Below are positions 1-8,012 of a stretch of DNA of 64,000 bases, one piece after another (positions within the stretch are counted from its first letter, which is position 1; each line of letters opens with the position of its first letter). Location: NCBI RefSeq assembly GCF_008253865.1, contig NZ_CP042333.1, positions 1 through 64,000 on the forward strand, in the 5' to 3' direction. The notes below the pieces were generated by a model. It searched no databases. It saw only the letters and a list, made by a program, of their open reading frames with translations, and was not told the origin of the DNA. The position numbers and the translations under genes are program-made. This stretch comes from Bosea sp. F3-2 (GTDB taxonomy: Bacteria; Pseudomonadota; Alphaproteobacteria; Rhizobiales; Beijerinckiaceae).

Positions 1-339
1 TGCGCGACGGACCAGGTTCGCCAATCTGTGGCGCCGAGAAGAACCGCCGATCAATCCTGTGCACCCGCTGGCATGCCGAGGCGGCGGTTACAGACTAGAC
101 GATTGGCATATTCGGCATCAGCACCGAACCGACGCTGCTCGCAGTGCGGAGCAAGAGTCGCGGCTTTACACGGTATGGCCGACGAGCCGCTGCACACGGC
201 TCCCCGCGCGAATATTTGCATAGCCAACATCCTCGCGCCAGCCTGGCTGAACGCGAACGATCCAGGCCGTCGCTCTGAAAGCCCGCGGCTCAACGAGAAT
301 GCCAGTCGACGGCTCACCAATGCGCCCTTGAATATCCTT
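1..339. other. No supportable gene at window start
   Basis: Short overlapping frames exist on both strands here, but none has a convincing ribosome binding site or a recognisable protein. An apparent minus-strand frame reaching to 441 runs antisense to the start of the antitoxin gene at 401 and is treated as a shadow. The stretch may be the cut end of something outside the window. Confidence 0.5.
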
Positions 340-381
340 GATTATTGCGGATATAGTCCTATCTAGATAATCGTGATAATC
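340..381. promoter_or_regulatory. Probable operator/promoter of the RES toxin-antitoxin pair
   Basis: GATTAT at 340-345 is mirrored by ATAATC at 376-381, and a perfect palindrome TATCTAGATA lies between them at 360-369. The dyad is about 20 bp before the antitoxin start at 401, which has a strong AAAGGAGG site. RES/Xre-type pairs are normally autoregulated by antitoxin binding to such dyads. That role is inferred here. Confidence 0.45.
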
Positions 382-400
382 AACAAAGGAGGCCGCGGCC

Positions 401-1082
401 ATGGTCGCTGCCGTCAAAACCAGCGAAATCATAGGAGTCAAAAACCCTGAGCGGCACGCCAGAACAGGTACGCCGTCAACTCGATCGAAACCAGGCCGAG
501 CAGGTCGTTGCGCTGACCTTCGAACATGGCAGCCAGGATGCCGTGCAGGCGCTCGCGCGTACCCTGCAAGGATTGGCTCCCCTGGTCGGCTCGATCGTTG
601 AACGTCGCCAGAACGAGGCCTGGACAGCGATCCTCGAGGCCTTGGTTCCCGATGTACCCTTGCCGCGCCACAAGCTGATCGAGGCGCGGATGGCCGCCGA
701 TGCGCGCAAGGCCGTGCTGGAAGGCGGGGATTGGTTGACCGCCGCCGAGGTCGCGAAGGCCGCGGGCTTCAGCGCCAGCAACCCGAGCACCCAGCCGAAT
801 AAATGGAAGAAGGACGGCCAGATCTTTGCGGTCCGTCATCGCGGCATCGACTACTTCCCGGGCTATGGGCTCGATCCGGCTACGGGCTACCGGCCGGTGA
901 AGGCGCTGGCGCAGGTCCTCGCCGCCTTCGAGGGGCACAAGGACGATTGGGCGCGGGCCTATTGGTTTGCCTCGGTCAACAGCTTCCTTGGAGGCAAGCG
1001 CCCCCAGGACCTGCTGCTGAGCAAGCCCGACAAGGTGATTGCCGCCGCCATGGACGAGGTTGCCGGCATCCTCCATGGTTAG
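401..1082 (+). CDS. Xre/MbcA/ParS-type antitoxin of a RES toxin, with apparent N-terminal frameshift
   Basis: The antitoxin should bind and neutralise the RES toxin encoded next. The C-terminal half carries the typical toxin-binding stretch (FLGGKRPQDLL, about 40 residues before the end). The longest open frame starts at a GTG at 543 with no good RBS. A perfect AAAGGAGG site instead precedes ATG 401, in another frame: MVAAVKTSEIIGVK, then an A5 tract at 440-444. Removing one A joins this to TLSGTPEQVRRQL and the rest of the protein. I infer the native start is 401 and that the copy carries a 1-base slip at A5, whether mutation, sequence error or recoding. If no product starts at 401, a shorter one could start at 543 or at a CTG at 447. 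Overlaps the toxin gene by 8 bp. Confidence 0.75.
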
Positions 1083-1749
1083 GAATTCGCCTTCGGGCTC
1101 GCAGCTTACCGCTCCGCCAAATAGCCTGGCTTCGCTCGTCAAGACCATGACTTGGCCGAAAGGCCAGGTCATTCATCGCATTCACCTCGATCTCTATGCA
1201 CCCGCCGCCTTCAACCCCGGCCTGCGCGGTAATGCCCGCTTCAGCCCGATCACGGATGGCAACGGAGCCGCGATCCCGACCCTCTATGGCGGCACCTCAT
1301 TCGATTGCGCCGCCATGGAAACCGTGTTTCACGACGTTCCCTTCGCGCCGGGCCTGAAAACCTTCGACAAGGCGAAACTGCAGGGGCAGGTCCATTCCCT
1401 CTTGGCGCCCGAGCGCGACCTCATCCTCGCTGACCTCAGCGCGATCGCGCTGAGGTCTCTCGGGGTCCAGCGCAAACAGCTGATCGACACCGAGAAAGAC
1501 CATTATCCCCAGACCCGGCTGTGGGCCGAGGCGATCCATGCCGCCTGTCCGCAGATCGACGGATTGTGCTGGATTTCGCGACAGGACGACCGGGCCTCAG
1601 CACTGGTCCTGTTCGGAAACCGGATTGGTGCGGCAGAGCTCATATCCTCCGGCAGTCCGCGCAGCCTTCTCGGCGAGCAGGACCTTTACGACGATGTGCT
1701 GACACTCGCAGAACGGATCGGCGTCAATTTAATCAGCTCCCGCCGCTGA
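1075..1749 (+). CDS. RES-domain toxin
   Basis: A 224-residue protein starting at ATG 1075 inside the end of the antitoxin gene, which implies translational coupling. The RES-family order is visible: HRIHLD near the start, then NARFSPI, then TLYGGTSFDCAAMETVFHD (the conserved R, E and S region). Characterised RES toxins deplete NAD+, by phosphorolysis or hydrolysis; that activity is assumed from the family. The toxin looks intact. If the antitoxin is really frameshifted, the toxin should be weakly expressed or otherwise restrained. Confidence 0.85.
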   Translation: MVRNSPSGSQLTAPPNSLASLVKTMTWPKGQVIHRIHLDLYAPAAFNPGLRGNARFSPITDGNGAAIPTLYGGTSFDCAAMETVFHDVPFAPGLKTFDKAKLQGQVHSLLAPERDLILADLSAIALRSLGVQRKQLIDTEKDHYPQTRLWAEAIHAACPQIDGLCWISRQDDRASALVLFGNRIGAAELISSGSPRSLLGEQDLYDDVLTLAERIGVNLISSRR

Positions 1750-1867
1750 TGGCCCATCCCGGTCCGATCTTTCTTAGCCCTAAGCCGAAAGACCCGTCCT
1801 ATCGTCAAAAGGGCTTCACAAAGTTGGGGTTGCGGGATCAACTGGAGCCGTCCAAGCGCGCCAGACC

Positions 1868-2204
1868 CGCTTGTAGAGCAGCAGTTTAAAAATCGCCTGC
1901 TGCCGGTTTCGTGGACACCGTGATCGGGTATTTCATGAAACCGGAGGTGGCGTATTCGGCGACGATCTGGCCGTTGGCAGGGCTTAGCGAAGCGCTGGAT
2001 GTAGCGCTCGGGCTTCCATGCCTGGCTCAACCGATCACCGAGCCGTCAAGCACGCGACGACGAGGAGATCGGCAACAAGATCCGGGCAAGCTTTCTTGGT
2101 TCGCATCGGACCTATGGTGTAGACGTGTCTGGCGGGACGTGCGGGCGGAAGGCATCGATTGCGACCTGCAGCGGATCGAGAGGCTGATGCGTACCCAAGC
2201 TTAG
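1868..2204 (+). pseudogene. IS3-type transposase relic
   Basis: From about 2057 one frame reads IGNKIRASFLGSHRTYG and then shifts into RVWRDVRAEGIDCDLQRIER before a stop at 2204. This is the HTH_21-type segment found near the start of IS3-family OrfB, broken by a frameshift. There is no DDE domain. The upstream part (1868-2040) shows no intact gene and may be end sequence of the same or another dead element. It marks a past insertion between the RES module and the AAA/M41 module. Confidence 0.55.
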
Positions 2205-2342
2205 TTTATCTGAGCGTCCAAAGAACCGGCGGCAGGCTAGGGCGCGCTCACAGCCTCGATGCTCGGTGCGGCGACGAATAATCCCCTTACTTGGTAACCT
2301 TTTCTTAATCTGTAGCGCCGATATTGTGTGTGCAGGTTCGAT

Positions 2343-2687
2343 CTATCGCTTAGCCACGAGCTGTCGAACGAACCATGCGATGGCACCGGATGACGTGACC
2401 TCCACCGGCCAACCCGACCGGCTGGCGCGGTCAAGGAGTATCCGAAGCGACATATCAAGCGCCTGCGCCGCCTCGTTCGTTCCGCCGTCTTCGGACTCGA
2501 ACGGAAGCTGATGCGGCGGCTGGATTATCTGCCGGAGCATTAGGCGTAGTACATGTGCCATAGCGTCAGGAGGGCCCTCTTTGGCCCAATTCTGAACCGT
2601 GCGTAATGGCATATCATGCTCACGCGCGAAAGACGCTTGTGTGTAGCCTAGTTGGGTCAAGGCGTCTTTGAAGCCAGATCCGTCCAT
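2343..2687 (-). CDS. Small HTH DNA-binding protein (left-module copy)
   Basis: A 114-residue protein. The N-terminus (LGYTQASFAREHDMPLRTVQ, then NWAKEGPP) is an Xre-like helix-turn-helix of the form used by small phage and island regulators. ACAGGA lies about 8 bases before ATG 2687. The C-terminal half is unrecognised and probably serves oligomerisation. A second protein of the same design, sharing RTVQNW(S/A)K(K/E)GPP, sits at 49256-49564 by the other AAA/M41 module, so this is probably that module's regulator. It is divergent from the genes at 2932 onward and could control them. Confidence 0.65.
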   Translation of the reverse strand: MDGSGFKDALTQLGYTQASFAREHDMPLRTVQNWAKEGPPDAMAHVLRLMLRQIIQPPHQLPFESEDGGTNEAAQALDMSLRILLDRASRSGWPVEVTSSGAIAWFVRQLVAKR

Positions 2688-2931
2688 CTGCGTCCTGTCG
2701 CGTAGAGCAGCGGTACGCCTTGGTCAGCCACAACCCGTCGGCGACCGCCGCTTCCCTCAACAGTGCAAGGGCCTCCGTTAATGAGGCGTTGCGTGCGAAG
2801 CAGATTGCCTAGCAAGGAATAAATCTCTGATTCATGGACCACGCCAGATTGGCGTGAACAATCCTTGTGGATTCCTTATTTCACAAGGCTGAGACGCCCG
2901 CCCAAGCTTACAGCCACAGGAGTTTTCACCC
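2688..2931. other. Divergent intergenic region of the left AAA/M41 module
   Basis: About 240 bp between the HTH gene (leftward) and the operon that starts at 2932 (rightward). A 61-residue minus frame spans it but lacks a convincing RBS and resembles nothing known. AGGAG at 2918-2922 is the RBS for GTG 2932. Promoters for both directions presumably lie here, although I could not pick out clear -35/-10 boxes. Confidence 0.4.
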
Positions 2932-3102
2932 GTGTTCGATAGCCCCGAACAGCGCGCGATCGCGCTTGCTCGCATAAGCGTTCTACGCAATCTCGCCGAC
3001 GATCTGGCAGCCATCGTCAACGGCAGCAAGCCGACCCCGAAGAAATCGCTTCGGCTGTTTCCATTCGAGGCGTCATCGGGCAGCGTTCGGTGCCCTGTTT
3101 GA
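2932..3102 (+). CDS. Short DUF6634-like protein or remnant
   Basis: A 56-residue product from GTG 2932, preceded by AGGAG with 9 bp spacing. Its core, ISVLRNLADDLAAIVNG followed by KPTP, resembles the first helix of the proteins at 44999-45322 and 50474-50908 (LRRLREGWRP, LKRDLARLEKGRQP), which I place in the family I recall as DUF6634. It lacks the C-terminal half of those proteins, so it is either a minimal member or a truncated copy. First gene of a rightward operon ending with the AAA/M41 protease and the DUF2384 protein. Confidence 0.5.
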   Translation: MFDSPEQRAIALARISVLRNLADDLAAIVNGSKPTPKKSLRLFPFEASSGSVRCPV

Positions 3103-3140
3103 TTGGCGTCGCTAGCAATCATCCCCGTCTGGGCCGCCGA

Positions 3141-3263
3141 ATGATCACGACGTCCCAACTTTTTATGATTGACCCGGACGGACGCTGGGCGCGGACCTTC
3201 TCTCGCTTCTATCGACTCGATAACGTTTCTGACTCAGACGCAGTGCCGGAGTGCACTCAATGA
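3141..3263 (+). CDS. 40-residue ORF coupled to the TnsA-like gene
   Basis: Starts ATG 3141 and stops at 3263, inside an ATGA overlap with the next gene (ATG 3260). The sequence RWARTFSRFYRLD is basic and could be the displaced N-terminus of the TnsA-like protein, because TnsA homologues usually begin with an Arg-rich strand region of this kind. Either a small coupled protein or the 5' part of a frameshifted gene. The reading frame alone cannot decide. Confidence 0.4.
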   Translation: MITTSQLFMIDPDGRWARTFSRFYRLDNVSDSDAVPECTQ

Positions 3264-3928
3264 GGGTGCGCGGAACCAAAGCATGCGGCTCGTTCAGCTG
3301 TGACAAGGACGGTGCATTCGAGTTGCTCGTCCATATGGAAGCGGACCCAATGGTTGCCTCATATACGGAGTTCAATTTCGAGACCGTTGTCTCACCCGAT
3401 AAGGCGGCGATCCTAGACGAGGTCGCCGCATTCTACCTCAATCATAAAGCCGGGCTATTCGTCGTCAGCGCCCAAAGTCCGAATGTTCGACGCGATAGGG
3501 GCTTTCGTCGCGTGTGGGGAGAGGTCGATCACGGTTTAGCGCAGCGCGGGATTTGGTTGTTGGACACAACACCCGAAAAGTTGCGGCAAGAACCTAAATG
3601 GACGCGAGCCCGCGAGTTAGCTCGTTGTGCGAGGGCCTCAATCGACCATCGCGACGAGGAACGTGTTCTCGACTACCTCTCCCATGTTCAGCAGGCATCT
3701 TTACGCGCTTGCGCCAGACTCTGCACTGATAGTCCAGACAGCCTGGATGCCCTTTACAAGCTCATCTCGTCAGGTGCCGTATTTCTCGGATCTGAGGACG
3801 ATATCCTGCCCTCAGGAAGCGTGACATTACATCCACCGACTCCCGCTTACGATCATACGGCGATCGGGTGGCTTCAGGCGCACACGGGAGCTCTCGTGAG
3901 CCGAACGATGGCCTCGCCGTACTGCTGA
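3260..3928 (+). CDS. TnsA-like protein, probably catalytically inactive
   Basis: A 222-residue protein. It lines up by eye with the genuine TnsA at 42335-43195: MRVRG...SCDKDGAFELL matches MTRLRG...SCLEFDFAL, followed by a similar (V)xxxxxF(N/E) strand. The end, EVDHGLAQRGIWLL then LRQEP, matches the R-x-E...EAGYLFRLVTE...IRIEP segment. Where TnsA has TPDFLIE and VEVK (the D and ExK of the PD-(D/E)XK nuclease), this protein reads SPDKAAI and FVVSAQ, so the ExK pair is missing. It probably keeps the fold for a binding role. It is followed by a GIY-YIG nuclease gene that might supply cleavage. An alternative start is GTG 3251. The family call is inferred by hand alignment. Confidence 0.5.
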   Translation: MRVRGTKACGSFSCDKDGAFELLVHMEADPMVASYTEFNFETVVSPDKAAILDEVAAFYLNHKAGLFVVSAQSPNVRRDRGFRRVWGEVDHGLAQRGIWLLDTTPEKLRQEPKWTRARELARCARASIDHRDEERVLDYLSHVQQASLRACARLCTDSPDSLDALYKLISSGAVFLGSEDDILPSGSVTLHPPTPAYDHTAIGWLQAHTGALVSRTMASPYC

Positions 3929-4024
3929 GCGCGGTCGCGCAGCCGCGCATTACAGCGACCCTGAGGCGGACCGCATCCTTTACCCATTGAACCGGCCAAT
4001 AATTGCTTTTGGGAGTTGCATAGT

Positions 4025-4963
4025 GTGAAAACCGCACCCGCTTTCGACGATCCGTTCCGCCGGATCAAATCTGTTCAAGTGACTCTGGAAAGCCATGACC
4101 CTCTGGGCCCGTCGGTCAGGCGCTTGGGAAACTCTGATGCCATCGGGATAACCTTTCCTCGAGACGCGCTCAGACGCGTCGCCGAATGGCCAGAACTGTC
4201 TCGACGCGGTGTGTACATGTTGATTGCTCCCGACGCGGGCGATCGGGCGATGCGCATCTATGTCGGCGAAGCTCAGAACCTGTTGACGCGCCTCTCAAGT
4301 CACGAGCGGGACCGCCACTATCCCCGGTACGTCCAGATCGCGATAGTGGTCAGCACCGACAACCAGCTGCGCGAGGACATAGCACAGTATATCGAGCAGC
4401 GCTTAATCCAAGCCCTAATTCAGACAGGCATGGTTGAAGTCGAGAATAAGCCGCCAGCCTACCCCGACCTTCCACTCGATGTGCGGGCTGTGGCGGAAAA
4501 TTTTTTCCGCGATGCGCTTCTGTTGTTAAGCCCCATCGAGCCAATGACCGGCATGGCTTGCGCGACCATACTGCAGCAAGAACGGCTAGGCGATTTCCTA
4601 AAGGACGATCCTGCTCCGCCGCCAGCGGGTATCGCGAGTAGCGTCGTCTACGAATTGCGCCGGGAACACTGCCACGCGCTCGCGGTCAAGGCCGAAGATC
4701 GCACCATGCGAATCTTAGCGGGGGCAAGGATTGCCGGTGAGATTCATTTCTCTCTCCCGAAACGCGGGCGAGAGCTTCGCGCTCGGCTGATCGCCGCGGG
4801 CACGCTCGTTCGCGAGCCCTACGGTGAAGCTTTCGTCCTGCTCCAGGATGTTTCTGTATTCAGCTACCGCGGGGCCGCCGACCTAGTCACTGGCCGCAAA
4901 TCAGACGGCTATCACAGCTGGAAGCTCGCAAACTTCAATCTCGGCGATGGAGAAGAGACGTGA
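4025..4963 (+). CDS. GIY-YIG nuclease-like protein with C-terminal DUF4357-like domain
   Basis: A 312-residue protein. The GIY-YIG core is at about residues 57-90: GVYMLIAPD (GIY strand), then RIYVGEAQNLLTRLSSH (YVG strand and the conserved Arg helix). The C-terminus reads GAADLVTGRKSDGYHSWK, typical of DUF4357 tails that often follow GIY-YIG or restriction domains. Start GTG 4025 is favoured because GGGAG lies at 4010-4014; a TTG at 4016 is possible. The stop overlaps the AAA/M41 start (GTGA), so the two are translationally coupled. It may cut DNA as the effector of the module, which is inference. Confidence 0.75.
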   Translation: MKTAPAFDDPFRRIKSVQVTLESHDPLGPSVRRLGNSDAIGITFPRDALRRVAEWPELSRRGVYMLIAPDAGDRAMRIYVGEAQNLLTRLSSHERDRHYPRYVQIAIVVSTDNQLREDIAQYIEQRLIQALIQTGMVEVENKPPAYPDLPLDVRAVAENFFRDALLLLSPIEPMTGMACATILQQERLGDFLKDDPAPPPAGIASSVVYELRREHCHALAVKAEDRTMRILAGARIAGEIHFSLPKRGRELRARLIAAGTLVREPYGEAFVLLQDVSVFSYRGAADLVTGRKSDGYHSWKLANFNLGDGEET

Positions 4964-6858
4964 GCAACACGTTTAACGACCTTCTTATCGAAGACGATGT
5001 TGAGGAGCATAGCGCGCCGTCGGAATCAGCGGCCGTGAAGGCTCGTTTCTTTGACCGCGCGCCCACGCCCGGAGAGCAGCTTGCACGTCGTATGCTGTTC
5101 GCAGCTTGCCCGCCCGCATTGAGTAAGGACATCAAACGCAGGCGTTCGCTCGTTTTGCTGATAGAGGTCCCCACGAGTTGGATGGATCTCGTGCAGGACG
5201 CTGCTCGCCAGATGATCCGACCGGCCGACTTCATCATCAACGACGTTAAATCGCGCTCGAAGACGCTGTCACTTCAAGATCTCGGCTTGCGTAACGCGAT
5301 GGCACTTCGCCAGTCGTTTGTCATTTTGACGACCCAAGGGACAGGCGGTGTCAGTTCCGCAGTCCTCTCGGCAACTGACTATCACGTTCGTGTGGAGCCG
5401 CCTGATCTGCAGATATTGGGTGCCACGCTGAAAGCGATCTATGGCTTGCGGCGAACGCCCAAACTGCCCTCTGAAATCCAACTCGTCGGAGATGCGACGG
5501 CGATTGTTGCGGCTATTCGGCCTACCGAATCCGCTGGCAAGGCAATCCGGCGCCTGAAGGCTCTGCACATGGCCAGCGCCGCACCGATCTTTGACCTCCA
5601 GCAAGGACCGGATCTGTCGCAGTTGTATGGATACGGGGCTGCTAAACAATGGGGTCTCACGCTAGCGCGCGAGCTGGAGTTGTTCCGCGCGGGCGCTATC
5701 GGCTGGGATACGATCAGCACTGCTGCGATCCTGCATGGAGCGCCCGGAGTTGGTAAGACCTACTTCGCAGCCGCATTGGCCAGGACTTGCAAACTTCCGC
5801 TGATAGCGACGTCGCTCGGTCAGCTTTTTGCTTCGACATCAGGAAATCTCGACTCGATCGTCAAGGGCCTCAATCAGGCTTTCCAGGAAGCCCGGGAGAA
5901 AGGACCGAGTCTACTGTTCATCGACGAGCTCGATGCTCTCCCGGATCGGAAAACGCTGACAGGTAGGGGGAGAGACTGGTGGACACCAGTGTGCAATCAT
6001 TTTCTGAAGCTGCTCGACGACGCCCGTGACCGGGTCGTTATTCTAACAGCGACCAACATGATCGACAGGATTGACGATGCAATCCTTCGTCCGGGCCGCG
6101 TCGACCGACAGTTTGAAATACTGCCGCCGGACCATGACGCTCTCGTTCAGATGCTCCAGCTCCATCTGGGTGATGACCTCCGAGGTGCTGATCTTTCGGC
6201 CATCGCTCGGCTCGCCCAGGGTCAGACCGGCGCGCGAATTCAGCTTCTGGTTAAGTCCGCTCGCGCTGCTGCGAGGCAGGCGGGGCGAACTCTTGAACTT
6301 AAGGACCTTACCGATCAGTTCTTGCCTCCTTCAAAGGATTGCGAGGAGCTGAGAAGAATCTGCATTCATGAGGCCGGACACGCTCTCGTCGCCTACCTCG
6401 TTGGCCGGCGCGTCCAATATGTCACCACTATGGGGGACGAAAGGCGAGGGGGATGCGTCGAGATGCAGCCTCTGGAAGGCGCCGTTTCTAGCCAGCAGAT
6501 TGAGGATCAAGTTTTGATAAACCTCGCAGGCCGGGGCGCAGAAATACTTCTGCTGGGACATGCATCATCTGGAGCGCATACCGACCTCAAAGTCGCAACC
6601 CAACTGCTGGCGGCCAAGCATGGCGCGTTCGGTCTCGGCGAGAGCCTAATCCACCTGGCGTCCGCGTTCGATTCATCTACCTTGGTTGCAAACCCTCGGC
6701 TGCAGACGATCGTTGAAACAGATCTCCGGCGCCTCGATGGGCGATGCACTGCGCTACTGTCCGAACATCGACTTCAGTTGCAGACGATAGCCGAAGCTCT
6801 CATTCAGCGTCGGGTACTGAGCGGGGAAGACCTTGTGTCATTGGCTCCGCGCTCATGA
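4960..6858 (+). CDS. Soluble FtsH-like AAA+ ATPase / M41 zinc protease (left copy)
   Basis: A 632-residue protein from GTG 4960. Residues 1-235 form a domain without transmembrane helices, unlike FtsH. Then come Walker A HGAPGVGKT, Walker B LLFIDELDALPD, and second region of homology LRPGRVDRQFEI. The M41 peptidase motif HEAGH is near residue 470, and the third zinc ligand is probably the Asp in AHTDLKVAT. All catalytic motifs look intact, so an ATP-driven cytosolic protease is expected. The paralogue at 46535-48676 shares the pre-AAA segment (LYGYGAAKQWGLTLA versus LEGYGKAKDWGLELA). Substrates are unknown; the coupled DUF2384 protein is an obvious candidate adaptor or substrate. Confidence 0.85.
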   Translation: MSNTFNDLLIEDDVEEHSAPSESAAVKARFFDRAPTPGEQLARRMLFAACPPALSKDIKRRRSLVLLIEVPTSWMDLVQDAARQMIRPADFIINDVKSRSKTLSLQDLGLRNAMALRQSFVILTTQGTGGVSSAVLSATDYHVRVEPPDLQILGATLKAIYGLRRTPKLPSEIQLVGDATAIVAAIRPTESAGKAIRRLKALHMASAAPIFDLQQGPDLSQLYGYGAAKQWGLTLARELELFRAGAIGWDTISTAAILHGAPGVGKTYFAAALARTCKLPLIATSLGQLFASTSGNLDSIVKGLNQAFQEAREKGPSLLFIDELDALPDRKTLTGRGRDWWTPVCNHFLKLLDDARDRVVILTATNMIDRIDDAILRPGRVDRQFEILPPDHDALVQMLQLHLGDDLRGADLSAIARLAQGQTGARIQLLVKSARAAARQAGRTLELKDLTDQFLPPSKDCEELRRICIHEAGHALVAYLVGRRVQYVTTMGDERRGGCVEMQPLEGAVSSQQIEDQVLINLAGRGAEILLLGHASSGAHTDLKVATQLLAAKHGAFGLGESLIHLASAFDSSTLVANPRLQTIVETDLRRLDGRCTALLSEHRLQLQTIAEALIQRRVLSGEDLVSLAPRS

Positions 6859-7226
6859 CCGTCATGTCTGAAGCGGAGCAACATCTAATGCTGAGAACCG
6901 CTCTGCGAATTCTCGAAAACTGGCAAGTCCGAGATGATGATGCGCGGCGCATTCTGGGAGGCGTGAACCGACCGACCTATGCTGGTTGGAAGGTTGGCGT
7001 CTTCGACCAAGTCCCAGACCCGATTTTGGAGCGTGTATCTGCGCTCATCGCCATCCATAAAGGTTTGCGGATGATGTTTTCCGATCCAGATCGCGGGTAC
7101 GGTTGGATGTCACGGCCCAACCAATTATTTGGCGAGATGACACCTCTGGGAATGATCTCACAGGGCGAAATGGACGCCTTGACGCGTCTTCGAGAGTACT
7201 TGGAAACTCAGTCGCAACCTTGGTAA
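6855..7226 (+). CDS. DUF2384/MbcA-ParS-like protein (left-module copy)
   Basis: A 123-residue protein starting at ATG 6855 in an ATGA overlap with the protease gene. It has the pattern of Xre/MbcA/ParS antitoxins: a helical N-terminus (WQVRDDDARRILGGV then YAGWK), ERVSALIAIHKGLRMMF, and the terminal DPDRGYGWMSRPN stretch that normally contacts a RES toxin. No RES gene adjoins it. The protein at 44618-44995 is a clear relative (LSLLIGIHKCLRTLF, DPERGYSWIR). Its fixed pairing with an AAA+/M41 protease suggests a regulator whose stability the protease controls. Alternatively it is an orphan antitoxin. Confidence 0.75.
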   Translation: MTVMSEAEQHLMLRTALRILENWQVRDDDARRILGGVNRPTYAGWKVGVFDQVPDPILERVSALIAIHKGLRMMFSDPDRGYGWMSRPNQLFGEMTPLGMISQGEMDALTRLREYLETQSQPW

Positions 7227-7753
7227 TTTTGAACTTGCTGGGGCGACCAGCCGTGCTGGATCCGTTCGATCACTGACTGACGCACATGGCCATGCCGGCG
7301 CCTGACATGACGCGGACGGCGCCGCGCGCGGTGTTCCGGCAGATGTCGCCAGAGCTTGATGGCCTGGCCGTCCGCGGAATAGGCGAACTTGTAGATCGTC
7401 TCGTGACTGACCGAAATCGGATGACGTTCGAGCCGCATCCGGCCGGCGATCTGCTGTGGCGACCAGCCGTGCTGGATCCGCTCGATCACCGATTGGCGCA
7501 CATGCGAGAAGCGGACGAGCTTCCTCAGCCTGGTGCGCCGCTCGCGGGCCATGTCATGAGCGGTCACGCAATGGTAGCCGTCGAGCTCCGGCCATTCCTT
7601 GTCGATGAAGGCGTTGCGCCGGAGCTCCCGGAAGATCGTCGAGCGATGCCGACCGAGCTTCTCCGCAATGATATCGACGCTCAATCCCATGCCGCGCCAT
7701 CGGGCGAGCTTACGACGGTCGTCCAGGTCCAACTGGGAGTAGGTGCGTTGCAT
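7208..7753 (-). pseudogene. IS30-family transposase, truncated and internally rearranged
   Basis: The reading frame begins at 7753 with MQRTYSQLDLDDRRKLA and the IS30 HTH (IAEKLGRHRSTIFRELRRN), continues to SPQQIAGRMR and HETIYKFAY, and then ends after about 180 residues. IS30 transposases are usually over 300 residues, so the DDE catalytic part is missing. The segment HVRQSVIERIQHGWSPQQ occurs twice (around 7450-7505 and 7236-7289), showing that the 3' part was replaced by a duplicated or chimeric piece. The last bases overlap the stop of the DUF2384 gene. Confidence 0.8.
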
Positions 7754-7845
7754 CGCTGCGTTCCTGCGACTGATAACCCATTGGGATCATTCGCAAGTCG
7801 CATAAGCCGTAGCTCGATTGATGGCGTTGCCTTGACGAATTCCCC

Positions 7846-7973
7846 AATCAACTCGGGTGCAATGGCTCCCAATTGTCCGCGCGATGTCGCCCGATTGAGC
7901 GTCGCACAAGGTGCTCTGTCGCCCAATTGAGCGTTGTGAAGCGTGCGACGTTTAATCGGGCGACAGAGTCTGA
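7846..7973. repeat. Solo right end of the ISNCY-type element (TGTCGCCC variant)
   Basis: Closely matches the right end array at 10985-11104. Shared blocks are GGCTCCCAATTG, GATGTcGCCCGATTGA and TGTcGCCCaATTgAGCGTTGTG, then an inverted CGACGTTTAATcGGGCgACA. Here the TGTAGCCC unit has become TGTCGCCC, and the paired inverted unit changed with it (GGGCGACA). No transposase of that type adjoins it; the IS30 fragment replaced its left side. Confidence 0.7.
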
Positions 7974-8012
7974 TTACAACCGCCAGGCCGCGATACGACC
8001 GCCGACGCGGCT

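Noticed and set aside
166..441. 91-residue minus-strand frame with a signal-like start
   Set aside because: It lies antisense to the RES antitoxin start, which has a perfect RBS, and its own start has none.
2657..2842. 61-residue minus-strand frame beside the HTH gene
   Set aside because: No RBS, overlaps the HTH start, and resembles nothing.
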